From NCBI GenBank assembly GCA_001643675.2, contig LSRY02000033.1:372001-436000 (forward strand): a stretch of 64,000 nt of DNA, read 5' to 3'. Each line of letters begins with the position of its first letter. Within the stretch, counting starts at the first letter, position 1. The translations under genes were made by a program, and so were the position numbers. The notes below the pieces were generated by a model. The model was not told the DNA's origin, searched no databases, and was given only the letters and a program-made list of their open reading frames with translations. The stretch is from Monocercomonoides exilis. Taxonomy: Eukaryota > Preaxostyla > Oxymonadida > Polymastigidae. Below are positions 21,273 through 32,704 of the stretch, in pieces.

Positions 21273-23068
21273 TCAAATTAATTGAATTCGTACATGACAA
21301 ATGCAACTGTAAGTTGATGAGCAGAAGCAAAAATTGATAAAAGGTTTTATTTTATTTGAAGAAGGAGCAGAAAAAATAGCAGAAGCAGCGAGTAAGGAAG
21401 ACCGAAACGACAATTGCTGATTGTTTTGTGTTAAGACAATAGAATTAAATGGAAGAGAAACCGGAGAAGATGTCGAAACAGGCACAGAACTTTGAGGAGG
21501 AGGATATGGAGGAATTGATGTTGACAGATGAGGAACTGTTGCTTGTGATGGAAAGATCGACTTGATTGGCTTTTTATTTGGTTCATTTGCTGTTTGTGGT
21601 ATGCTGCACTTGATAGAATCAAGAATTGGAACATATTGTGTTGCAGAAAAAATTGTGATATGATGAAGAGTTGACTGAGAATTTAAAGAAGATAAAAGCA
21701 TAGTTGGAGTGTCAGAAGATTCACTTGTCTTATACGCATCATTTGTTTTTTCTTTCTTTTCATTTTCTTCCTCCTCATTTATATCAAGTTCTTTGTTTGC
21801 TTGTTTGATTGACTGATCCTCTCTCTCTCTCTCTCTTCTCTCTTTCTTCTCTCTTCTTTCTTTCTTTCTTTCTTTCTGTTTGTTTGTCTGTATGTCTCTG
21901 TCTCAATTTCCATTTCCTTATCTCTCTCCTTCTTCCTCTGCATTTCATCCTCTGCTCTCTTCTACACATCCACTAACACCCAAATGGGCTGTCCGTCTAT
22001 TGACAAGTATGTCATCCCAATTTTTGAGTCGTTTTCAGCCATGCCACTCTTATCCCCAGCACCTCAAGTTCTTCTCATTCAGCTGCAGCTGTAGTTTCTT
22101 CTCTTCCTTCGTTGCTGTCACTTTCTTTAACTTAAAGCGAATCTCTGCGAACTTCTCGTTCTGTAGCCTTTGCGCTTCTTCTTCATTCTGTTCAGATTGG
22201 ATTCGACTCTGCTCAGCCTCCTCCCACTTCCGCTTCTTAGCAAGCATCTTCTTCTCCTTCATCAAATTTTGCTTTTCTTGTTTTAAAAAATTCTCTTCTT
22301 TTCATCTCTCAAAATCTTCTCAATATTTTTTTTCTTTTTCATCTCTTTTCAGCTCCAACCTTCTCTGCACACATCGCTCTTCAATCTCCTGGTGCTTCCA
22401 CTTCACTTCTCCTGATATTTTTCTCACTGCATCTAAATCTCCTTTCCTGACTTTATCATTCGAACACCTTCGTTCATTATCCATTTCAGAGTTTCCACAG
22501 CTTGTTATTTTTTGAATCTAATGCTTCTTTTAAGTCATATGTTTTCAACCTCTTTCGTTTTTGTTTTAACTATTTTCTTCCTGCTATCCTCTTCTTCAGT
22601 CAGTCTTGTCAGTAAAGCATCGTCTCCTATTCCTCCCTCCAACAAATTATTCCTTTCGTTCTCCGAATTCATCTTATTCCTTCTGAAGTATTCGTTCGTT
22701 GCGATGCTCCAGATCTCCGTAAATAACACCTTCTCTCCGTCTTTCATATCCTTATCCAGAGTTTCCTGCTCCATCGCCAGTAGATGCTGAACACCCTCCT
22801 TCATATCGCGCAACTTGCCGCTCCTCCGCTTCTGGCCGATGCGCTTCCAGCTCTTGCTCTCCAGATTTCTCCTCACGCCTTTCATTTCATTCGGATTACC
22901 CACAGCCACAGATCCAGCAGCCGCTTCTGCACCTCTCATCACCAGATTACAATCGTGCCAAGCGTCTAAAGATGCGAAAATCGAAGTTTTCATGTTCGAC
23001 AGATTTCGAAATCGAAGGAAATAGCTAAGAGATCGGTGCATCGTGAGGTGCGAAAGACTTAATAGCAT
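21273..23068 (-). pseudogene. Broken coiled-coil protein gene
   Basis: Read from right to left, the minus strand carries coding-like blocks that do not join into one frame. The first (22535-23068) includes GVQHLLAMEQETLDKDMKDG and a charged helical tail. The second (about 22050-22503) is a strong coiled coil with blocks such as KWEEAEQSRIQSEQNEEEAQ, interrupted in frame by two TGA codons near 22300-22325. After a further stop there is a Lys/Arg/Glu-rich run coded by the CT microsatellite, and finally a Ser/Pro-rich stretch (21273-21701). TGA ends intact genes elsewhere in the window, so reassigned stops are unlikely and decay is the simpler reading. The family is not recognised. An alternative is a live gene with unseen introns, but I found no convincing splice pairs. 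Confidence 0.5.
21819..21900. repeat. CT/CTTT microsatellite
   Basis: A run of CT dinucleotides passes into TTTC and TGTT tetramers. On the minus strand it codes for the Arg/Glu/Lys-rich run of the broken coiled-coil gene. Confidence 0.9.
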
Positions 23069-23354
23069 TTGAGAATGTTGTGACTGGAGATGTTACCGAC
23101 AAATGCGAAGAAGCAGAAGTGAATGAAATCAGTGATTTAAAAAACTGCTATTTTGAAGTTAAGACATTTGAGGAGTTTCTGTCTTTTGTCGAATTGCCTC
23201 GGTTTATGCATTCAGTTGCTGATGCTGCAATGTCAAATATGTGACTGCGGATGGAGTTGAGAATCAGAAACGGATAGATTTTGTGCTTCCATTGGTGAAT
23301 TTGCCTCGTTTGATGGAAAAATATTTCAGTGAGTTGACAATGGATAGAAAATAG
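23065..23354 (+). pseudogene. Unrecognised gene relic with two LPR[FL]M-type segments
   Basis: From 23065 the plus strand reads coding-like protein, including KTFEEFLSFVELPRFMHSVA, up to a TGA at about 23242. A one-base frame change then gives ENQKRIDFVLPLVNLPRLME and a further stop. The two halves share a V-x-LPR-[FL]-M motif, suggesting an internal repeat. Both parts have protein-like composition, unlike the surrounding DNA. It is probably a frameshifted fragment of a larger gene. It points away from the broken coiled-coil gene on its left. No function can be assigned. Confidence 0.4.
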
Positions 23355-23639
23355 ATTGGTTTGCAATTCGTTGTTCAAATTGAAAATGTGATGCAGATAA
23401 CATTGATGGAGAAAGTGTTTGCGTGGAAGTAATATCAGAAGGATGTGATGGTGGGCTCATTATAGGAGTGATGTTGTTTGAAGAGGAAGTCTAAGAATTA
23501 GGTTGAAATTGTAGCTGGAACTGTTGCTATTGCTGTTGTTGTTGTTAAAGCAATTGCATGTTTTGGAGCTTGTTTTGAATTTGAAAAAGCACTTGCTGTA
23601 GCTGCAGCTCCGATAAAGACCAGAAATTGTGGCAAAATA

Positions 23640-23880
23640 AGATGACATTCTGGGAGGTGATTGACGTGATTGAGGAGAGAGAAGAAGGAGAAGGAGAAGG
23701 AACGGAAGGAGAAGAATGAGGTGGAGAAGGATGTGGAAAGAGAAGATGAAGCAGAAGAAGTTGGATTGGGAAGATGAAAAGAGGAGATGTTGAAAAGAGG
23801 CGATGGAGAAGAGAGTTTTGGAGGTGGAAGTGGAGGAAGAGAATGAATAGTGCAAAGAACAAAGAAGGCAGAAGAATAAT
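23640..23880 (+). repeat. Purine-rich GAGAAG/GGAGAA low-complexity tract
   Basis: About 200 bases are almost entirely purine on the plus strand, with GAGAAG, GGAGAA and GATGAAG permutations. ORFs on both strands here are simple-sequence artefacts. Confidence 0.6.
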
Positions 23881-24466
23881 AACCAAACAGATTGTTATTA
23901 TTCTTTTTTTGCGATTGCTTTCAATGTTAATCAGCTTTCTTTTTCTAAATTGTTCGAAGTATCTTTTTCTTTTTCTTATTTCCTGAATAATTATTGAATT
24001 CTGAATATCTCCAAATTCATACAACTTTTTTCTATTAAAAATTTGAATGAGATACTTTTCGTTGTGCTATTTGAATTATGATATCTTATTCATCACAAAT
24101 CATAATAAATTATCATCCTGAGTTTTGACAATTCTATCATACTTCTTTCCTTATTCATCGTATTGCAAAATAAAACCAATCACCCCAGTCAAATTTTTTC
24201 TGCACGTTCACTCGTTATTTCCATTTATGGTGTTTGCTTTCAAAACTCAAAATAAATAATTATTATGGAATGCATTCAAACTCTTTTCTCCATAATAACG
24301 TTAATAATATAAATTTCTTAAAGCAGATGCAATACTTTTGCAAAATGTTGTTTTGGACATAATATAAACTGTATCGGACAGACAAAACTCTCCATTTCAA
24401 TAAAATTTTTTCTTTTTTTCAAGTTAAATATGATATTTTTGAAAAAACGTTTGCAAGGGCGTATTT

Positions 24467-24497
<31 letters not shown>

Positions 24498-24650
24498 CTG
24501 TTCTGGGGATGTGCACCTTGTCTTTTTCATCAATATTATCACTTCCAGAAGATCTTTCAGATGATATTTCTTCTGTTGCTGTAAAAGGAGAATCATCATC
24601 TTCGTCAGATTCTTGGATTCCATGTCACTAAATTCGATTGGAGTTCCCAT
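23881..24650. other. Spacer with a 28-base A tract
   Basis: AT-rich. A run of 28 A residues lies at 24470-24497. Just to its right the minus strand has a short acidic, Ser-rich frame (24510-24630) containing ESDEDDDSPFTATEEISSER, possibly another gene scrap. Nothing else was recognised. Confidence 0.45.
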
Positions 24651-25561
24651 TTATTTATTTTCACTTTCTTTATAAAAAACCATGCTCTCCGCAAATTCTG
24701 ATAATTCCATTGATTTTCTTTTTGTTAATCTAAGTTCTGCTATTGTATCGTCTGTATGTCTCTTTTGAATTCCACATCAAGGGAGAAATTTCTGAAATTC
24801 TTTCCAAACAGCTTCAATAGTATTTGTGCACAAACCTTTTTCAGTTTTGGATCTGTATTTCTGATATACAGCGTGAAGATATAATCCCAATGATTTCAAT
24901 GATGCATAAGCCTTCCATTTGTCGGAGAAAATTGTAGAACCTGGGGTAACGTTTGTCATTATTAATGGATAATTGTTCTTTTTTTCTGTTCTTTACTCTT
25001 ATGATGATGAATTTTCCTTGTCCTCCTCCAGTTTTTTTTTCGACCATGCCAAAAAGCCAAATTTTCTTTTTTCTTTTTTCACGGTGATACTTTCTTCGTC
25101 TGAGCAGCATTTCATCGATTTCGACGATCTGTCCATCTTTTCCAAGCTGTAAAAATTTTTTATACAGTTGAGAAACTCGAACTTGTCGTGATAAATTCAT
25201 GTAATATGAGACTGTATCTTTATTGACATTAAGAAGCATGCGCATATGCTTATTTTTTTTATCGAATGAATATGAAGAGCAGCAAAAGCAAAAATTTTGG
25301 AATTCCCAATCTGGAATATTTCATATGTGTATCTCCGAACAGGGCTTTTCTGGATTAATAATTAGGGCACTTAAAAATTCTATCCTGAACAGAGTTTTTT
25401 ATCAAATTCATAATTGATCCGCACTTATCACACTCCATCTTTTTGTCCGATAAATTTTGCAACATAAACAAATCCCAGCAAATTTTCTCATTATGAAACA
25501 TAGAAAAATAAGAAGAGATCTCCCTCTTTTCCTCCAGATAACTATTGTTTTTAATAATCAT
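24651..25561 (-). pseudogene. Merlin / IS1016-type (ISXO2-like) transposase, frameshifted
   Basis: The minus strand reads, in order: a zinc-ribbon-like start (MECDKCGSIMNLIKNS, about 25390-25440); a mid section; an ISXO2-like DDE block with GQIVEIDEMLLRRRKYHREK (about 25075-25135) and IWLFGMVEKKTGGGQGKFII (about 25010-25070); and, in another frame, VTPGSTIFSDKWKAYASLKS (about 24890-24955) with GLCTNTIEAVWKEFQKFLP (24780-24835). The EIDE, FSDKW and TNTIE-W motifs are those of the IS1595/IS1016 transposase family, known in eukaryotes as Merlin. At least one frameshift (near 24960) and an in-frame stop between zinc region and DDE core disable it. After the TGA at 24777 the frame continues to 24651 and may be the original C-terminal tail. 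No terminal inverted repeats were identified. Confidence 0.8.
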
Positions 25562-25931
25562 TATCCCTTTTAAAAAAAAAATTCTCTGTTAATTTTTGAA
25601 ATTTGAAATTGAAACAGATCCGAATTTTTGAGGTTGTTCTTTTGCCAAAATATATAATAAATAACATTTGATGCAAAAAATGTTGACTTAATTATTTTTA
25701 ATGAGTATCGGTCTTATCAACTATAACCTCAAATTAATCTAATGTTTGAAAATTATTTGTAAAAATTTGTTAAAGTGGGTGATTATTTTTGAATCATATT
25801 TTTTCTTTCAAAAATTTCGGTTCGATAATTATACTTGAACATCAAAAAAAGATCACTGAAAAATGAAAAGACTCACAAATAGCATCATCATCTTCAATTG
25901 AGCAAAAACGTTTGTCTGTCATACAGCTGTG
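25562..25931. other. AT-rich spacer, no gene seen
   Basis: No coding or RNA feature is recognisable. Confidence 0.5.
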
Positions 25932-26187
25932 ATGAATTCAGCATTCGAAAACAAAATATCTGTGAAAGGCAAACAATCTTTGAAAAATAAGCACGCCGAA
26001 AAAAGATATGATTTCAATAATAGTCACCCATGTTCTTCAAAAAGTGAGTTCATGTAAAAAAATATTATTCTTATAATGATAAATTCTTTCTTCATTCAAG
26101 TATCTTTCAATTATTATTGTCGATTATTCATATTATTTCACAGAAAAAATCGGGTTCCAACATGTTACATTTCACCTTAATCTCTAA
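25932..26187 (+). CDS. Possible small two-exon ORF (54 aa)
   Basis: An ATG at 25932 opens a Lys-rich frame (MNSAFENKISVKGKQSLKNK...) to 26043. A GTGAGT donor at 26044 and a TTTCACAG acceptor ending at 26143 would remove 100 nt and keep the frame through to TAA at 26185-26187, giving about 54 residues. The evidence is only a good splice-site pair and coding-like composition in AT-rich DNA. It matches no family I recognise and may be chance. Confidence 0.2.
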
Positions 26188-26509
26188 TATTATTGATACA
26201 CCAGTTAGTTTATAAAATGGCAAGTGAATTCTGAGAATATGTTTCGTTGATTCAGTTTTGAAAGGTTCAATGTTGTGAAGAGAAGAAAAATAGGCTCATT
26301 TGGAAAAAAATAATATTGCATAACATTTAAGCATCAAAATATCCATCAATTCAAAATATGTCAACAAACCAATAATATTCATATCTTTTTTTAAAAAACA
26401 ATTCCTTATTGAAAATAAATCGATTGATCCAAGCTTTCAATTCATCACATATGATATGTGCTAATACTTCAATTTGGAAAAATTTGTTTTCGTATAATGT
26501 AACTTTACT
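26188..26509. other. 3' flank of the helicase-like gene
   Basis: AT-rich; no feature recognised beyond AATAAA-like strings. Confidence 0.4.
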
Positions 26510-29500
26510 CTAAAAAGTATTGAGATCTGAAATTGCCCATAAAACACGTTCAAGGCAATCTGTTGTCAGATTAATTTTCTGACATTTTTGAAGATAACTT
26601 TGAAGGGCTTGACTTTTGCTTTCTTTTTCATTATTTCCTTTGAATAGTATATCATCACATACATCTACAGGCTTGTTAAAACAAAGGAATGACTCCAAAA
26701 ATTTGCTAATTTGAGAATTAGAATCAGCTTTATTTGTTAAACGAGCCGATGAAAAATATAGAAGGAAACTTTTATACACCAAAAGAATAACAGCTTTGTT
26801 TGCAGCTTCTTTTTTCCCATCGCAACAATAATTCATTTTCGCTGGAAAATGCTTGCTATCAATTGCATTGTAGTATATTTCCAGGAATTTTCGCTGTGCA
26901 AATATCAAACTTGACAATGTAATGATTATTTGTTCATTGCTCCACTCGAAAAATTTCCCTGCAAATATCATTTCACAAATTAGAATGGGATTCATTGATG
27001 TAATGCAAGCTGCACATCTACCTTTGAGGGTCAATTGAATATCTCTTGTAATATATCCAAGCATATTTAACACCTTCAGCATTGCATATAAAATAAAAAA
27101 TTTCTTTTGGCTATAGCCGTACAACAGAATAGCATCTTGTCCTTTGTTTGAACTTTTTAACAGGATTTGATTCTCGAAATTTTCCAACACACATTGAACT
27201 TTTCCATTGCTAAAATTCTTCCATGAACAAATTGTTCGCTCGACGCAAAATACCTGCTGGATAATCCGACTGTACACTACATCTTCTACTTCCATATCTT
27301 CCAGTGGATCAAGTAATGGCACACCTAATTCGAAGCGCTTTATGGTAGCAGTGAGCATTAAGTGCAAAAAACTGATAGCATTTTCATTCCAAACATCTGC
27401 GGGAACAAAAAGTCGTATTGGAGAAATAGCTTTAATTGCTTTGTGAGAAACGGTAATCATTGATAACTTAGACTTTGTCTCAACGTCAGACATAATTACA
27501 GAACGGTGGCTTCTTTTTGAATAGTTTATTTTTTCCCGAACTCCAGATGATTGACTGCTTTGGAAACATATTCTCTGTATCTGTTGCGATGGAATAAGAA
27601 CATCAACAAGCCAATAGTCGGTGTTGCTATTGCAGTTATCGCCACAGTCAAAAACATGCTCTTCATTAAAAAATTCATTATCCATTTTTTCAAAAGCTGA
27701 TTTTTGATAAAAATTCAAATAGCTTGTGACATTCCCTTTTGTTTGCACATGCTTTAAATGCTGACTGATGTCTTTAATAAAATGCTGGATATATGGATTT
27801 TGCTTCAACATTTTAATTTTTAAATCAGTGTTACATTTTACATTTCCCTTTCTTTCTTTCTTTCCTATGGCAAACTGTCTCTCCTTTTCATTTCTCTCTT
27901 CAGTAACCTTTCCAAAGAACCTTGCTCTTTTTTTTCTGTTCATTCTTTTTTGATTGAAATCTTCAAATTGTTCTGAATCCAACTCAGAAGCCTGTCTTAT
28001 CCCAATCACAATGCCCCACCCAAGATCATCCTGTCCTTTCGACACTTTTACAAGTCGGCCCGAGTTCAGATAAGGTAGTAAAGATTGAGATCTCATCGTA
28101 TAGTTCAGCAATAGTCGACGAAGATATATGAGAAAAACAACAACAGAAAATTTGTCTGCATTTTCAGTGTCGCCAGCACTGTATGTTGCGTTTGGTCTAT
28201 AATGTAATTGCTTTGAAGCTAAATGTGAGATTTGCAAAACAAATAAAAGTTTGAAAATGTGGATAAATTATGATTTAATTTTTTGGAAAAAAAAGATAAA
28301 AATACAATAAAATAAAATATATTTTAACATTAAACAAAGAAATATTTTGCAAAAACTGAATTTAGTAATGAAAGATTCATCATACCTTTAATATGATATG
28401 GAGTTTTGTGAGTATTGAAGAACATTGCAAATGTTTGTGAATAGAAATTATCAATCATTTTTTCCATTGACATTCCCTTCTTTTTCCAAAATTCGCGAGT
28501 TTTGTTAAGAGAACTAATCAACAAAAGAAGAGACGAAAATGAATAATGATGAGTAAAACGAATGCACGGCGAAAGCCCCTGAAAATATTAATAATTAGAG
28601 CAAAACCATTTGGTATTTATCAAAAAATGAATAATCACATAATCAATGAAATAAAAAGCAATATTCTTTATATTTGAAAATAACCTTTAAGAAAAGAAAA
28701 GAAAAGAAAAGTAATGAAAAGAAAATAACTGTTTCGAAAATTCTATAAAATTTGAATGGACAATCTAATTTTGAACTTACACTTTTAATTATTCGCTTAA
28801 CATACTAATACAATCTGTTTAAAATATGCAATTTGTAGTCTCCTTCTTGTAAGCACGATTACAGTTCCTGATTCATCAATGCTTGGTCTCCCAGCGCAAG
28901 CACATAAATGTTGATATACAATCGGAAGCATCTGCAAATACAAATAAAAACATCCTGAAACAATTTAAATAATAATTCTTAACATACGTCATCCTTAAAA
29001 TAGCCACAATTTCTGTCACAGCTTTCATCTTTGAGAATTTCCCTTTTTGCCATTGAAATTTTCTTCTTATGCCTCACTGCCTTTCCATAGATCTCGCCTT
29101 TTTTCCCTCTGCCAACGAGCCCATCCAACTTGATAACAACCGATTGAGCGACAGAAGGCCTTCCCACAGCAAACTGCGGAGTCGCTACAAGTAAGTCCAC
29201 AAGTCCGTTGCAGAAGCACTCTTCGCTAATCGATCGAAGACTGGGATGCATGCTGTCGTGCCACAGCCCAATGCCGCACGTCAGCAAAGAAGACACCAAT
29301 TTTGCTTGTGGATATTGCTGAAAAGCGGGTGACAGCCGCACAAGAAGAGATGCCAGCTGATCCTCAGCAATCTTCCGAAGGAGATCAGAACGTTGAGATG
29401 TGCAATCTTAATATATCCAATAGGTCAATCAACAAAAGGTTAATTGAAAAAAAAAAAAATAAAGAATATTTCACGAATATGAAAAATCGATGGAGTGATA

Positions 29501-31083
29501 GATTAATCAAAGCTATTCTTTTTCTAAAACGAAAACTTCCTCAGATAAATGTTTGGAAAATAAAAGTTCATGATTGTGCTTGCTCAAATATTCTCGAATT
29601 GATTCAAACCTTTGGATTCATTTAGAGATGATTGAATAGAATACTTTGCTAATGCAATCGCTGTATTTTCAGCTTCATCAAAATTTGCACAAAATATAAT
29701 GCAAGGCATCATCTTCTTTCGCATTAGCATTTTCACAACGTTAACTTCGTCATTCATTACATTGAATCTCTCATTCATCAATTTCTTTTTTTTAATTTTC
29801 TTTATATCATCTTTTTCTCCATTTCTGTAATTTTCATGAAAATTTTCTTCAAATACCCCATTTTTGTCTGTTTTTTGTAAATATATTTGTTCGTTTCGAT
29901 CATCTGCCGCATGTTTTTCTTCTTTTATATTTTGAGACATTTCATTCAAACTGCTCCTTCCAAAAGATTTTCTTGAACCACTTTCCATAAGTTTCATAAC
30001 TTTATGAAATATGTCCAAGTAAAATCTTTTCTTCTCATCGAAAATTAGATAAGCACCGCAAGAACCTGTTGTATCATTGCATATTAGTTTGTTTATATTT
30101 TTACAAAAAGAATATTAATCATCCAAACAGCATTAACAAAAAAAAAAAAAAAAGCATTGAAATTCAGATACTAAAAATTAAAAAAAAAATATGTGCAAAC
30201 CAATGCTATGTATGTAATGATTTAATAAAATAGGCGCACAATCTGTTACAATGTAATGACAAATTCGTTCTGTAACATTAACAATCCATTCGGCAATTTC
30301 TTTTGAATCTGTGCAAATCGGCATAAAAAAGCCAAACGAGGAACACAATGATAATAATAATACGATTTCATCCCAATGCACAGATTCTTCCACATCAAGA
30401 AAGTCCAAGTTTGGATCAAAAAATGATTTATCAAAAAGAACCCACGCAACTTCAACCGATGACCAATGATCCGAAGCAATTTTCTTCAGCATCATTGATG
30501 CAGTTATGATGATGCAATGCGAATTATTTCTAATTGTTTTCTCGCTGGTGATGAGCCCCAATTCTGGAATAATTTTGGATAAATCATCATAAATTTGAAA
30601 AGCAACAGATGAACTGGCCGTGATATAATAAGCGTATTTTTCAGAAGGAGATATTAACTTAAAAATGTGAATAATAGCTTCATTGAATTTGAATGATGGA
30701 AAAGCTGAAACAACGAATGATTCTCCTTTAAATAATGCAAAAATAAATAATTCAAACAAAAAATAAATACACAATATATACCCTTTGAGATAACATTGCA
30801 TAATGACTTTAAACATTCCTCTTCGGAATTACTCGATTCATTGACAATCGGACTTTCCAATGCTTGCGAATTTAAATAAGGTACCTCAGGCTCTTTACAA
30901 ACTTCATGATAATATCTAAATGGAGCATTGTCATCACCACTTTTTTTAATACATTTCTAAATAGTAATGAAAATGAATTCTTGAAAATTGAACAAAACAT
31001 ACATTATTTTCTTCATGAAAATCAAAAACAATAGGAATATCAGATTCTTGTCGGAAGCGCTTTCCATCAATTTTATTTATCAT
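26510..31083 (-). CDS. Mtr4/Ski2-family helicase-like protein lacking catalytic motifs (8 exons, 1,227 aa)
   Basis: Exons by GT-AG and frame: 31083-31003, 30956-30782, 30725-30201, 30065-29610, 29406-28988, 28931-28806, 28578-28386, 28218-26510; the total is divisible by three and ends in TAG. Mtr4 unwinds RNA for the nuclear exosome. Family order is kept: RecA-like domain 1 (residues ~85-245), RecA-like domain 2 (~370-590), arch entry YLNSGRLVKV...LGWGIVI (~710-730), PLLDPLEDMEVED (~970) and the C-terminal helical region with LKGRCAACI (~1065). The catalytic motifs are changed: VSAhTsAGKT is VSAFPSFKFNEA, the DEIH box is FDKSF, the SAT motif is FMPICT, and QMxGRAGRRG is HLCACAGRPS. It is probably not an ATPase. 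An intact frame across eight exons argues against a pseudogene. A working Mtr4 presumably lies elsewhere. The role could be scaffolding (inference). Confidence 0.85.
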
Positions 31084-31327
31084 TGTTTTTGTTATTTAAA
31101 AGAAAAGTACTTTGAAACCTTCTTTCTTTCCAAAAACTCAAATAAAATTTAAATGATCTTTAAGAACATTTGAAGTATAGTCCAGATCTTGCTTTGCGAG
31201 AATTTTTTTATTCTAACGCTATAAAGGTTAGCTTTTAACAATGATCTTTTCAATTCTTGAAAGCTTTTATAAATTATATCTTTTATTTAAATGATATACA
31301 AATAGCGAGTCTGAAATATCGAGAGAA
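31084..31327. promoter_or_regulatory. 244-bp divergent intergenic region (helicase-like gene / RPL5)
   Basis: The two start codons face away from each other across 244 bp, so both promoters must fit here unless they overlap the genes. A TATA-like tataaa lies at 31268-31273, about 55 bp before the RPL5 ATG. Its use as a core promoter is not shown. Confidence 0.4.
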
Positions 31328-32248
31328 ATGCCGCTTCACAAGATTCAAAAAGATAAAGCCTACTATCGTCGCTATCAAGTAAAATATCGTCGTAGACGTG
31401 AGGGTAAAACTGATTATACGGCTAGAAAGGCACTTATTATTCAGGATCAGCGCACCATCAACAACCCCAAGCACAGACTTGTTGTTCGTATCACAAATCG
31501 TGATGTTATCTGCCAAATCGTTATGGCTCATGTGTACGGGGATAGTTGCATGTGCAGTGCTTACTCTCACGAGCTCAAGAGATATGGCATCAAGGTTGGT
31601 CTCACAAATTATGCTGCATGCTATGCAACTGGTCTTCTTCTTGCACGCCGCTTGTTGGCAAAATTGCACCTTGATAAATTGTATCCAGGTGTGAAAGAAG
31701 CGACCGGAGAATCAAAGCCAGTTGTTCCAAATGCAAAAGGACCACGTCCGTTCAAGGCCTTCCTCGACGTTGGTCTTCACAGAACAACAACTGGATCAAA
31801 AGTATTTGCAGTTATGAAAGGAGCAACTGATGGTGGCATGAACATTCCACACAACGACAAGCGTCTTGTTGGGTACAACTCCAAAACAAAGAAGCTTGAT
31901 GCAGCAGTTCTTCGTGAGCACATCTTTGGAATTCATGTGTCCAAATACATGAAGGATCTGAAGAAAGAAGATGAAAGAGCATACAAGAGCCACTTCTCGC
32001 AATACATTAAGGCTGGAATTACAGCTGATAAAGTTGAAGCAATGTACAAGTCCGCTCATGCAGCAATCAGAGCCGATCCATCATTCAAACCAACCGAGAA
32101 AAAAGTTCCAGAAAAGAAAGGACCATTGTTCCCAGGAGGGCAAATGAAGAAATGGCCGTTGAAGTTGAGAAGACAAAGATTCAGACAAAAGTTGGCCAAC
32201 ATCAAGAGAAAGCAAAAGTCTGTCAATGCTGCTCTTCTTGACATGTAA
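31328..32248 (+). CDS. RPL5: 60S ribosomal protein L5 (uL18)
   Basis: A single exon of 306 residues, close to the family's usual ~297-300. The N-terminus AYYRRYQVKYRRRREGKTDY matches the basic 5S-rRNA-binding start of eukaryotic L5. Further family blocks are INNPKHRLVVRITNRDVICQ, the GLTNYAACYATGLLLARRLL segment, FKAFLDVGLHRTTTGSKVFA, GATDGGMNIPH and the basic Lys-rich C-terminus. L5 binds 5S rRNA with L11, travels to the nucleus and forms the central protuberance of the large subunit. It ends in TAA. Base composition is more GC-rich than its flanks, as expected for a highly expressed gene. The eukaryotic type excludes a bacterial source. Confidence 0.98.
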   Translation: MPLHKIQKDKAYYRRYQVKYRRRREGKTDYTARKALIIQDQRTINNPKHRLVVRITNRDVICQIVMAHVYGDSCMCSAYSHELKRYGIKVGLTNYAACYATGLLLARRLLAKLHLDKLYPGVKEATGESKPVVPNAKGPRPFKAFLDVGLHRTTTGSKVFAVMKGATDGGMNIPHNDKRLVGYNSKTKKLDAAVLREHIFGIHVSKYMKDLKKEDERAYKSHFSQYIKAGITADKVEAMYKSAHAAIRADPSFKPTEKKVPEKKGPLFPGGQMKKWPLKLRRQRFRQKLANIKRKQKSVNAALLDM

Positions 32249-32704
32249 AAATAGGGGGTAAAAAATGGATGGGAACATTCTCAAAAAATCTCTCGATGAA
32301 AAGGTGAGCATATAGAATAATTGAAGTTTTTGCTGTTGTTGAAACAGTATAATTTATGCGCTGTTTAGCATTTCCTTTTCATCATTTCGCTTTATAGTTA
32401 AAAATTACAAAGTTTTCAATGTTATTCCTTTATTTGTTTTAAATACAATTTTGTGAAACGTTTTCATTTTGATAACAAAACTGTGCTTAAAAGTTATGAG
32501 GGAAAATTCATTTATGAATTTCAATCCAAAATTTGAATATTCTAATAAATATTGAAAAATTGATGTTTGAACAACAAGGAAACTGGAAATAAAGAAAGAA
32601 GATTGTAATTTTCATGAATCTACAACATATAAAAATGCAACATTGGAGAATTATATCGAAAAACTTAAAAATTGATTTTTGATCAACCCACCTTTTATCT
32701 TAAA
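32249..32704. other. Spacer between RPL5 and the Nup188-like gene
   Basis: 456 bp of AT-rich DNA between two same-strand genes. It must hold the RPL5 3' end and the next promoter. No gene or distinct element was recognised. Confidence 0.5.

Noticed and set aside
21880-22515. Plus-strand 211-codon Ser/Phe-rich frame
   Set aside because: It is the reverse of the coiled-coil relic and the CT microsatellite; the minus strand has the protein-like sequence.
31283-32311. Minus-strand frames across RPL5
   Set aside because: They are shadows of the highly conserved ribosomal protein frame.
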